Source of the DNA: a virus
IMG/VR virus record: IMGVR_UViG_3300029258_000388
Span: 1-22,969 of that record
DNA: 22,969 nt
Reading direction: 5' to 3' (one strand)
Shown: piece after piece, positions 1-6,648 of the stretch
Numbering within the stretch: the stretch's first letter is position 1
How the letters are laid out: each line of letters begins with the position of its first letter
Program-made: the position numbers and the translations under genes
Notes under the pieces: model-generated
Databases searched by the model: none
Told to the model about the DNA's origin: nothing
Seen by the model: the letters and a program-made list of their open reading frames with translations, nothing else

Positions 1-613
1 AAACATCATGCACTTGGTGAACATAGATTCCTGCCCCGGTTCCAGTCTTTTGAATAATGACATTGTCCATAAAGACGTTGGTCATGCGGTCGATGTCGTC
101 CTCAACTGGCGGATAAAACTGGTTGCCGATATAGATAGCACCAAGCGTGAACTTGTAAGGCAAGTTCTCGTTCATGGTGATATTTGTTATGCCGATAGTC
201 TGAAAAGCGTCAACATGCAGATCAATACCTATATTGATGTTCGCCGCAGGAAGTATCACCGGGTTTGCGTCCTCGTCACCCATCAGCTCAAAAAACGGGA
301 TATAGCCGTCTGCTGTTGACCAGCTCAGATATGATCCGAAGTAGTAAGTTCCGGAGTACAGGTAGACCTTGCCGCCCAATGGCAGCAGGCTGGTCATTGC
401 CGCCTTTATTGTCACCTCGTCATCAGTACCGTCACACACATAATTAGCCGCAGCCTTGTCAGCAGCGCTTGAATCGGACGCGGCAACGTAGACGACTGTC
501 ATATCATGATCAACCGCACTCGAGGCAACATACGACAACACAACACGCCCGTCCGGCATCTCCACCATTTCCAGCGGAGGCGCTACGTTTAAGATGTCCT
601 TCAGTCTGTCCAT
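1..613 (-). CDS. Tail spike/fibre, pectate-lyase-like beta-helix, N-terminal part (runs off window)
   Basis: The frame is open from an ATG at 613 to the window edge, giving 204 residues of a longer protein. Residues 61-73 (DGTDDEVTIKAAM) followed by 80-92 (GGKVYLYSGTYYF) form the entry motif of right-handed parallel beta-helix proteins of the pectate-lyase superfamily. In phages these are mostly tail spikes or fibres that bind or cut surface polysaccharide. Residues 1-40 resemble a short particle-attachment region. The start lies 2 nt after the stop of the upstream tail gene and has no strong Shine-Dalgarno site, so translation is probably coupled. Position at the end of the tail module supports a receptor-binding role. 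Any catalytic site would lie outside the window, so lyase or hydrolase activity cannot be judged. Confidence 0.8.
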   Translation of the reverse strand, partial: MDRLKDILNVAPPLEMVEMPDGRVVLSYVASSAVDHDMTVVYVAASDSSAADKAAANYVCDGTDDEVTIKAAMTSLLPLGGKVYLYSGTYYFGSYLSWSTADGYIPFFELMGDEDANPVILPAANINIGIDLHVDAFQTIGITNITMNENLPYKFTLGAIYIGNQFYPPVEDDIDRMTNVFMDNVIIQKTGTGAGIYVHQVHDV

Positions 614-615
614 AG

Positions 616-1437
616 TTACGGCTTGTATTCCGTTATCGGCTTGAAGTCGGCGGTCGGATATACGGTAACAAGATCAGCTTCCGCTCCGCCTGTTGCCTTG
701 TATACCTGTTCGAACTCTTTGGTGTTCGGATTGTAAAACTTGTTCCACCCTTCCTCTTGATACAGCAAATTGTATTCCAGCTCCCAGCTTAGGGTTCCGT
801 CTGCTTTGCGCGTCGGCCTGGTACTCGGTGGATTGAATAGCAGCGTACCTGCAGGAAAGTCACGGTCGTACTGGTCTGAGTGTTCTGTAGCATCGTTCGT
901 CTTTCCGATAAGAGAGAACGTCTCTGCCGGTACGTCCTCGACCTCATGCAGGGTTATCACCCATGCCAGCTGGAGCATTACTTTCTGCGGAGCGCTTACG
1001 TCCTTCAGCTCGGTACTGTCCGACCAATACAGCTCCTCACTGGTAAGTGAGATCATCTTCGCGCGCGGTGTCAGCAGTTCAGTGCGGTATGGCAAGACGG
1101 AATTATCATCTGCATCAACCTGGCTGTTGTACCGAGGCGTTTCGTAGTTAGCCGTGATGATCGCGTATGTATACTTTGCCTTGTTCGTGGTAACGTCTGC
1201 TGAGATGCGCCCCATAGGCTTACTGTTTGCCCGTATACACCGTGCGGCGGAAAAATAGGGATATGTCTCTGTGATGTAGTTGATGAAGCCGATCTTGCCA
1301 CCGATAAGGCGCCGCATGAAGTCCATGCGGTCAGTCCATGCCACCTTGAAGACGCGCGTTGCGCTGAAGCTCTCGGCGGACATTGACTCAGTTGGAGAGC
1401 CGTCCATTTCCTCAAATTCTATCGGCTTGATTGGCAT
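616..1437 (-). CDS. Unknown tail-associated virion protein (273 aa)
   Basis: This 273-residue protein has no domain I recognise. It is soluble, without signal peptide or membrane segment. The second half is rich in aromatic residues and short beta-prone stretches, for example WELEYNLLYQEEGWNKFY near residue 220. It lies between the tape measure, 3 nt after that gene's stop, and the tail spike. Many siphoviruses place the distal tail and hub proteins here, so a tail-tip role is inferred from position only. GGAG inside the end of the tape-measure gene may serve as ribosome binding site. No other distal-tail or hub candidate is present between tape measure and spike. Confidence 0.7.
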   Translation of the reverse strand: MPIKPIEFEEMDGSPTESMSAESFSATRVFKVAWTDRMDFMRRLIGGKIGFINYITETYPYFSAARCIRANSKPMGRISADVTTNKAKYTYAIITANYETPRYNSQVDADDNSVLPYRTELLTPRAKMISLTSEELYWSDSTELKDVSAPQKVMLQLAWVITLHEVEDVPAETFSLIGKTNDATEHSDQYDRDFPAGTLLFNPPSTRPTRKADGTLSWELEYNLLYQEEGWNKFYNPNTKEFEQVYKATGGAEADLVTVYPTADFKPITEYKP

Positions 1438-1440
1438 GTA

Positions 1441-3393
1441 TTAACGTGCTCCGCTTACTTTTGCAGGTATTGTTTCTTCTGCAGCGGCTATTATTCGTTT
1501 CTTTTGGTCGTTCTGATATGCGATAGTTTCTTTATAAAATGCTCTTTCTTCTTCCAGCTGTTTCTTTTGAACTTCCAGTTGTTCCTTAGCAATATTATCC
1601 TGCCCTACGGTCGAACTGCTGATCCGTTCCCATGTATCTGCAAGACCGCCGAACTCGGCCTTAGCCGCGATCTTGGAGACCGGTGTATCTGGCAGGCCTG
1701 TCGGAGCCGGAGCGCCCGGCTTTGCGACGGCCTCAGCGGCCTTTGTTGCCTTGCGTGCCTTCAGTTGATCTTCGAGCTTCTTAACCTTCTTATCCTCGAC
1801 ACCTTCAAACTCGGACTTGATAGCGGAGTTCAGCGCCTTGCCAAGTTCCTCGCCGGTTGCCCGCAGTTGCTTTTCGAGGTCGGTTACTTCCCTGTCCGGG
1901 ATGTCCGGCATTTCAATCTCGCGGAAGCCTTCAGTTAAGCCCTTCCATGTGAAATCGGCATCCTTGCCGGTCAGCTTTGCCTTGATAGCCTTCCATGCGT
2001 TGCCGATGTTGGCACCGAGGTTCTTAAAGACCATACCGATATTTTCAGCCCACGTCTGAATTGTCGCAAGACCGTATCCGACGTATGTCGGCAGTCCTGT
2101 GAATATCCAGTGCTTGAACTCTTCGAAGAACGTGACGACATGCAAGGCCGCTTTTGCCATTGCGATTCCGAGCACAATTTCCCAGTTCTTGATTAAGGCA
2201 ATCGCAAGCGTCAGCCCCATGCGCAGCGCTTCCATTACCGGCTCCAGTTTCGTCTTGATGGTATTTGCAAGGTTCTTCATCTTCTCCATGAAGGTATCAC
2301 CCTCGAGTGCACCGTATGCCAGCTTTGCACCGAGTACAGCAACCAGTGCAATAAGGCCGCCTATGAGGATCATTGCAGGATTAAGTGCCATGAATGCAAC
2401 GAACAGCCCCTTCAGCGCCAGTCCTATTTTAACAAAACTCGCGGCTAAATACGCGCCGAGCTTTAACGTCACAAGTTTAGCCATCCAGCCGCCGAAGATC
2501 GCAAGCGGTCCGGCTATCGCTGCAAGGATCGCTCCCAGCTTCGCTATCGCATAGGTTCCGGTAACAATCGCGGCCGCCCACTGCGTAACCTGCAGAATAA
2601 GTTCCTGGTTGTTGTCCACCCATGTCTGAAGGCGCGCTGCAACAGTGGTCAATGTCTCAGCAAGTGCCCTCAATGCCGGTGCAAATATCGCACCTATGGA
2701 CTCGCCGACATCACCGAGAGCATTCAGTGTTGCCTTGACAGCACCGCCGAAAGTATCACGCATAGCCCTGGAAGCTCCGCCGAACTGCGACTGTACTTCC
2801 TTCAGGATCATAGCCTGTGCTTCCATCATCTTGCCGGACTTTGCCAGGTCAATGATAGTCTTTCGCTGCGTCTCCGAGAACGTAATACCTGCCCGGTTAA
2901 GGTAGGTAAGGCCGACAGCCGGATCATTCAGCGCCTTGCCGAGCTGTATAGCCGCGGACTTTGTATCTGTTCCGAGTACCGTCGCAAGATCCAAGGCAGC
3001 CTCTGTTGCGCCTGTAAAAGCATCGCCCTTGATGTTCTTGAAGGTTGCGAGTATCGCCTGCGTTTCGATTACCGCCTCATCTCCGTAGGTTGTTACCTGC
3101 TGTAACGCCCTTGCTTCCTTGAATAGCTGGTCAGCACTGAATCCAGCTGCATTCCCGGTTGCCTTCAGGACGGCCGACAGCTTCGCCTGTGCGGCTTCCT
3201 GGTTCGCGAACAGTCGAGTAGTAGCAGCAATCGCAGCACCACCGACGAGAGCGATATTCCGGGCAGCACCGGCAACCTGATTAAAGCCAGCGCTGACGCG
3301 CTTGCTCATGGCGTTTAACTTATTAACGCCCGCGCCGAACTGGCGATCATCAAGCGTCAGGTCTACGAATGCTGTACCGCCCTTGAATGCCAT
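1441..3393 (-). CDS. Tail tape measure protein (650 aa)
   Basis: The protein sets tail length and is threaded through the tube; it may help DNA cross the inner membrane. Residues 1-60 are Ala/Gly-rich, and about 60-245 match the conserved tape-measure core with motifs such as GKALNDPAVGLTYLNRAGI. About 265-360 contain several hydrophobic helices (QWAAAIVTGTYAIAKLGAIL, MILIGGLIALVAVLGAK). The C-terminal part is a Lys/Glu-rich coiled coil (about 600-640). The start follows the GT chaperone stop by 1 nt, with AAGGA upstream. From the usual 0.15 nm per residue a tail of roughly 100 nm would be expected. Order after G/GT is the standard siphovirus arrangement. Confidence 0.92.
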   Translation of the reverse strand: MAFKGGTAFVDLTLDDRQFGAGVNKLNAMSKRVSAGFNQVAGAARNIALVGGAAIAATTRLFANQEAAQAKLSAVLKATGNAAGFSADQLFKEARALQQVTTYGDEAVIETQAILATFKNIKGDAFTGATEAALDLATVLGTDTKSAAIQLGKALNDPAVGLTYLNRAGITFSETQRKTIIDLAKSGKMMEAQAMILKEVQSQFGGASRAMRDTFGGAVKATLNALGDVGESIGAIFAPALRALAETLTTVAARLQTWVDNNQELILQVTQWAAAIVTGTYAIAKLGAILAAIAGPLAIFGGWMAKLVTLKLGAYLAASFVKIGLALKGLFVAFMALNPAMILIGGLIALVAVLGAKLAYGALEGDTFMEKMKNLANTIKTKLEPVMEALRMGLTLAIALIKNWEIVLGIAMAKAALHVVTFFEEFKHWIFTGLPTYVGYGLATIQTWAENIGMVFKNLGANIGNAWKAIKAKLTGKDADFTWKGLTEGFREIEMPDIPDREVTDLEKQLRATGEELGKALNSAIKSEFEGVEDKKVKKLEDQLKARKATKAAEAVAKPGAPAPTGLPDTPVSKIAAKAEFGGLADTWERISSSTVGQDNIAKEQLEVQKKQLEEERAFYKETIAYQNDQKKRIIAAAEETIPAKVSGAR

Positions 3394-3394
3394 G

Positions 3395-4128
3395 TTATCG
3401 CTTTTCCTTCTGTGCTGCCATGAACGCCCTTAGCTCCTGGAAGCTGGCGAACGTCTTTTTCTGTCTTTTCTTGCCGCCTGATTCGTCGTTACCATCAGCA
3501 TACATCAACGCCTGATGCAATGTTAACCGGCCAATGTCTCGCGGCGTCCATCCGTAGGCCTCGGAGAGCGATTGGAAGAGTTCGCGGACGACGGAACCGC
3601 CCCGGCGCCCGCTCCTGCGTTTCCCGCCTCTCCTGTAGCCTCAGCAGCCAGTTTTTCGATCTCTTCCGGGTTCTCTGCCTGGTCTCGTGTGATGAATCCG
3701 CTTATCACCATGACCTCGATAGCAAGCGTGCTCAGATCGTTGGAGTCACGCGGCAGCAGTTGCTGTGCATTTTCGTAGGACATTGTTTTGTCCGCCTTGC
3801 GCATCGAGAGCCACATAAGCCTAAGCGTTCCCAGTATGGATACCAGATATCCGCGACCTTTGCTGTTTAGAACACTGACTTCCGATGCGGTATCGTATGC
3901 CACCGCCCACTGAATACGCTTTTCCGATTCGGACAGTGGCTCTTCTGCCATATCCGCCCGGCGTTGCATCTCTTCTGTCATGCTTGCCCGCGTTGCGCAC
4001 AGGATCTCTTCCCGCGCCGCCCGTTCGATGTACCCGAAGTCGCGGAGTTCCAGCGGATACAGAGTATAAGTCTGTCCGTTGACTTCCTTGACCGTCGGTG
4101 CTGCTGTTGCTTCTGCCATGCCTTGCAT
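3395..4128 (-). CDS. Tail assembly chaperone GT fusion made by -1 frameshift
   Basis: Frame 0 runs from ATG 4128 through codon 170 (AAC, 3621-3619). After a -1 slip on the heptamer at 3625-3619, the ribosome reads 74 further codons to TAA at 3397-3395, giving about 244 residues. The T part carries EAYGWTPRDIGRLTLHQAL, a pattern typical of phage tail-assembly chaperones with an EA-GW-P..I..LT signature, and ends in a Lys-rich tail. The -1 frame is closed by TGA at 3643-3641, so the slip must occur downstream of that, which includes the heptamer. The T region has no good start of its own. In lambda the analogous G-T fusion binds tail tube and tape measure during assembly; the same role is inferred here. 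Confidence 0.82.
3523..4128 (-). CDS. Tail assembly chaperone G (unshifted product, 201 aa)
   Basis: This is the major product of the G/GT locus, encoded between the tail tube and the tape measure. Residues 1-170 form the chaperone body, with motifs such as YTLYPLELRDFGYIER near the N-terminus. The tail after residue 170 is a low-complexity Gly/Ala/Ser/Arg run, as expected where a second reading frame overlaps. The start at 4128 is preceded by GGAGGA (4143-4138) at good spacing; a second in-frame ATG lies at 4119. No catalytic motif is seen. Function is inferred from synteny and the overlapping frameshift, both strong indicators of lambda G-type chaperones. Confidence 0.85.
   Translation of the reverse strand: MQGMAEATAAPTVKEVNGQTYTLYPLELRDFGYIERAAREEILCATRASMTEEMQRRADMAEEPLSESEKRIQWAVAYDTASEVSVLNSKGRGYLVSILGTLRLMWLSMRKADKTMSYENAQQLLPRDSNDLSTLAIEVMVISGFITRDQAENPEEIEKLAAEATGEAGNAGAGAGAVPSSANSSNRSPRPTDGRRETLAG
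3619..3625 (-). promoter_or_regulatory. -1 ribosomal slippery heptamer GGGAAAC
   Basis: On the minus strand the sequence reads G GGA AAC with GGA and AAC as frame-0 codons, the X XXY YYZ pattern for simultaneous -1 slippage. Lambda's G-T site is the near-identical GGGAAAG. It is followed by a GC-rich stretch containing GGCGCC that could form a stimulatory structure. The -1 frame is open from 3640 to 3395 and encodes the T domain. Confidence 0.85.
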
Positions 4129-4172
4129 TGTAATTGTTCCTCCGGTTTTGCCCGTACTATTTGTTATTCAGA

Positions 4173-4547
4173 TTACGTCTTTGTCCATTCGCCGTTGCCT
4201 TCAATGTTGAAGCTGACACCGACAAGTGCGGCACCTTCAATGTCAACCTCGATAGGTGTACTGGCGACAAGCGCGTTTCCGCTGTACTTCGTGCCGGTAT
4301 CACTGACCAACAGCTCGAAGTCGTATGCCTCGCCCTGCACGATGTCCGGAACGGCACCATCGTCTGCATAGACTTCAATGGTTCCAGTTACATCTTCATT
4401 GCCCTTGACGCGATTGGTAAAGCCGCCCGTGCTGCTGCTGTTGTATGCCTGCAGTTCCGCGGTCGGCTCAAGACTCCAGCTACGCACCTGCGCAACGGTC
4501 GCGCCGCCTTTCGTCACACTTCCATTCTTGCCTGAAATAGCTGCCAT
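4173..4547 (-). CDS. Major tail tube protein (124 aa)
   Basis: This small beta-rich protein begins MAAISGKNGSVTKGG, with a WSLEPTAELQAYNSSST stretch. These features are typical of short siphoviral tail-tube proteins of about 120-150 residues that polymerise into the non-contractile tube. It is preceded by GAGGAG at strong spacing, in keeping with the high expression expected of a tube subunit. It lies between a tail-terminator-like gene and the G/GT chaperones, the classical tube position. No sheath gene is adjacent, which supports a non-contractile tail. Confidence 0.8.
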   Translation of the reverse strand: MAAISGKNGSVTKGGATVAQVRSWSLEPTAELQAYNSSSTGGFTNRVKGNEDVTGTIEVYADDGAVPDIVQGEAYDFELLVSDTGTKYSGNALVASTPIEVDIEGAALVGVSFNIEGNGEWTKT

Positions 4548-4553
4548 TTTGTA

Positions 4554-5054
4554 TTACTCCTCTAACATTTCTCTGCTTAATCCGATGTCTACCACGATTG
4601 AAAACAGGCCATACCAGCCCTGACTTCCACCGGTAACGTCCACATCCACAAAGTCCTCTGCGATGTCCTCAACGCTCAACCTGCTTACAAACTCGAGCCC
4701 GAGCGGATCACGTTGCGTCTGGATAACCCAGAACGCCTTGTACAATTCCCACTTTAGCGGGAAATAGTATTCGTCAAGCCGCATAGAGCCGCTGAAGACC
4801 TCGATTGTGTACCGAGACGGTCCGATCCAGCCGGTGCTTGTCTGGCGTGCGCTGCCGCCGCCTGGACTTATCCGCACCTGCGGTGCATCACCAGGCTGCA
4901 GCGTGTCTTTCCTCACTCGCGAGTATATCCCCGTATAGCTGATACGGTTCCCGACATTGACCAACGCCGTGAATGCCGGTCGGCCAACAAGAGCCGTCCA
5001 TAACGCCTCATATATCTGCGTGAACGGATCAGTTGTCAGGTCGGGATCTGCCAT
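4554..5054 (-). CDS. Putative tail terminator / tail completion protein (166 aa)
   Basis: The 166-residue protein begins with a short acidic segment and an YEALWTALVG helix. It continues with a mixed alpha/beta body containing APQVRISPGGG and a beta-rich C-terminal half. Size, composition and position just before the tail tube fit the lambda gpU-like tail terminator group, which caps the tube at the head-proximal end. The match is by architecture and synteny and no diagnostic residue can be pointed to. The gene starts 2 nt after the stop of the upstream gene. Confidence 0.55.
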   Translation of the reverse strand: MADPDLTTDPFTQIYEALWTALVGRPAFTALVNVGNRISYTGIYSRVRKDTLQPGDAPQVRISPGGGSARQTSTGWIGPSRYTIEVFSGSMRLDEYYFPLKWELYKAFWVIQTQRDPLGLEFVSRLSVEDIAEDFVDVDVTGGSQGWYGLFSIVVDIGLSREMLEE

Positions 5055-5056
5055 GT

Positions 5057-5581
5057 TTACGCACTTGCTCCTATCAGGATGATGTCATATACCGCGTCAT
5101 CGCTGGTACTGCCGTCATGCGATATTCGCAACTGGTCGGCAGTCGATGCCGTCACAACATACCCGGTAGCATCCGGAGCCATGATAAGCACGCCGCCTGC
5201 ACCGCCTCGGACTATCAGCCGGTCGCTGGTATCCCCGAAAAGCGTTGCAAGTGCATTTGCCACCGGACCGCCGAGATACAGGTTTGCGGTTGTCGCTGCG
5301 GTCGTCTTGATGAAGATTGCCTTCAGCCGTGCGAATGTGACTGTATCGCCGAACGCATTTTCAAGCGTGCCGGTCAAGTCGAGATCATCATTTGCAGACG
5401 GTGTAATCGTCCGCTGATCGTGCCAGACAAGATCTGCCTTATCCGCAGTAACGCCGTTGGTGACTGCCCAGCTGAGCACGCCCGAACTATCGACAATATC
5501 TTTCGGTGTCGACAGGTCCAGCGTCTTCTGCTGATTCGGCTGGCAGGTGATCTTCACCGTGCCTGTGAGTGTTGTTGCCAT
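5057..5581 (-). CDS. Virion-associated structural protein of a recurrent phage type (174 aa)
   Basis: The sequence is rich in Thr, Ala, Ser and Asp and strongly beta-prone. It has recognisable pieces such as ADLVWHDQRTITPSANDDLDL, followed by FARLKAIFI, GGPVANALATLFGDTSDR, and DQLRISHDGSTSDDAVYDIIL at the end. I recall this pattern as a common, mostly unnamed protein in structural modules of phages with E-type capsids. The ribosome binding site is strong (GAGGAG, 8 nt before ATG). Neighbours are tail completion and tail terminator genes, so it is probably in the particle; exact location is unknown. Its many Thr/Ser residues make it one possible acceptor for the glycan genes upstream, which is speculation. 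Confidence 0.6.
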   Translation of the reverse strand: MATTLTGTVKITCQPNQQKTLDLSTPKDIVDSSGVLSWAVTNGVTADKADLVWHDQRTITPSANDDLDLTGTLENAFGDTVTFARLKAIFIKTTAATTANLYLGGPVANALATLFGDTSDRLIVRGGAGGVLIMAPDATGYVVTASTADQLRISHDGSTSDDAVYDIILIGASA

Positions 5582-5594
5582 TTGTTCTACTCCT

Positions 5595-6128
5595 CTATAT
5601 TCTTTCCTGTGCCTGTCGTCCGAGCTTCGCTATTGCTCGTTTAACGTCGTTCTGCATTGCCCGGATGGTCTGCATGTCCGGTTCCACGAAGATCGTTCTT
5701 TTCGGCAAATTGCCTTTGCCTTCGTCATTCCATTCTGCAATGTTGCCGTATGTTGCCCGACTCGCGCCCTTTGCCCGTGGGTGTCTGACATTCGACCGGT
5801 AGCCGACCCGGACGCCGTTTCGAATAAACTTGAACAGGTTGCCTTGGTATCCGCGCTGCAGGCCTTTTATCAGAAAGCCCTGGTCTATAAGTGGCGTCGG
5901 CTTGCCGAGTCCTTTGCCCTTCTTGCGTTGCTTCAGCGTTGACTTTGCCAACCGAGGCCAGCCACCGCGAGCCATCTTGTTATAACGCCGCGTGGTAAAA
6001 GCAAGATACCGGGAGCCCCACTGCCTGAGCATGTCCTGCGCAGGACCGGCAACGCCGTTTGCAATTTCCTTATTCAGCTCGCGCTTGAAATAAGTCAGCG
6101 GCTTAAAACTGATCTTTACCTTGCCCAT
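5595..6128 (-). CDS. Tail completion / virion morphogenesis protein (Mu gpG / P2 gpS-like, 177 aa)
   Basis: A very basic protein with the arrangement typical of the phage virion morphogenesis family. It has an N-terminal helix, then GGWPRLAKSTLKQRKKGKG around residues 55-73, LIDQGFLIKGL (about 80-90) and a late NLPKRTIFVEPD segment corresponding to the family's P-R-x-F/P element. These proteins complete the tail's head-proximal end or the head-tail joint. It starts 1 nt after the last gene of the glycan block and resumes the ordinary structural order, so it marks the downstream edge of the insertion. Confidence 0.75.
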   Translation of the reverse strand: MGKVKISFKPLTYFKRELNKEIANGVAGPAQDMLRQWGSRYLAFTTRRYNKMARGGWPRLAKSTLKQRKKGKGLGKPTPLIDQGFLIKGLQRGYQGNLFKFIRNGVRVGYRSNVRHPRAKGASRATYGNIAEWNDEGKGNLPKRTIFVEPDMQTIRAMQNDVKRAIAKLGRQAQERI

Positions 6129-6129
6129 G

Positions 6130-6648
6130 TTATGACGTTATCCTGTGTACCGGTATTCCGATTTCAGCTACGATGGCATCCCATGTTGCACGTTCACGCT
6201 GCCATCTGTCCTCGTGTCGTGATGTCCCGGTCTCGTTTCTGCAGTCATTATCTCCGGACATATCAACGCCAAATGCCGTTGCTTCGTCAATTTCCAAGTG
6301 CTTCAGCAATGCCAGCGCGGCCGGTCCGCTGTAGTTGTTCCAGCCCGGTGTTTTCAGCGGCAGCTGCTCGTGGAATACCGCTTCGTATTCCGTGAACTTG
6401 TCCCGGTATACATCCGGATGGTGTACCGCCAGCTTGCCCGGTACAACCTGCTTTGTGAACAGCGTCGGACGGCCGAGCGGTGTTACCTGCTGGAACATCG
6501 ACCAGTCACAGAAGCACCAATAGTCTGCAATGAACATCTCAGCCGCCTTGTTCACGCAGATCACGACGCTGTTTTTCACGTCGTCCTGTATGCCGCGGAA
6601 CAGCTTTGCGGATGGTCCATTGCTGATTATGTATGCGTGTTTATTCAA
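6130..6648 (-). CDS. DUF115/GT42-like nucleotide-sugar enzyme, putative (172 aa)
   Basis: The protein opens with HAYIISNGPSAK, a Rossmann-like strand-loop with the N-G-P-S motif found in DUF115-type and GT42 sialyltransferase-like proteins. CVNKAAEMF follows at about residue 31, and SGPAALALLKHLEIDEATAFGVDMSGD later. This order (GPS loop, N-x-A, C-terminal SG-A-AL plus G-D) is seen in small phage and capsule glycosyltransferases. Substrate is unknown. The start is TTG at 6648, overlapping the preceding TGA as TTGA with GGAG about 8 nt upstream; no better start exists because the next Met is far inside. It is shorter than cellular relatives and may be a minimal catalytic domain. Confidence 0.6.
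   Translation of the reverse strand: MNKHAYIISNGPSAKLFRGIQDDVKNSVVICVNKAAEMFIADYWCFCDWSMFQQVTPLGRPTLFTKQVVPGKLAVHHPDVYRDKFTEYEAVFHEQLPLKTPGWNNYSGPAALALLKHLEIDEATAFGVDMSGDNDCRNETGTSRHEDRWQRERATWDAIVAEIGIPVHRITS

Noticed and set aside
1504-1938. Plus-strand open frames across the tape measure and elsewhere (for example 3964-4371, 6298-6717, 7113-7682, 13771-14385)
   Set aside because: They are antisense to well-supported genes, carry no recognisable domains and have Cys/Arg/Ser-rich composition typical of shadow frames.
3651-3656. A-rich run (GAAAAAC on the minus strand) as an alternative slippery site for the tail chaperone
   Set aside because: The phase is wrong for a tandem slip, and a -1 shift there reaches TGA at 3643-3641 within a few codons.
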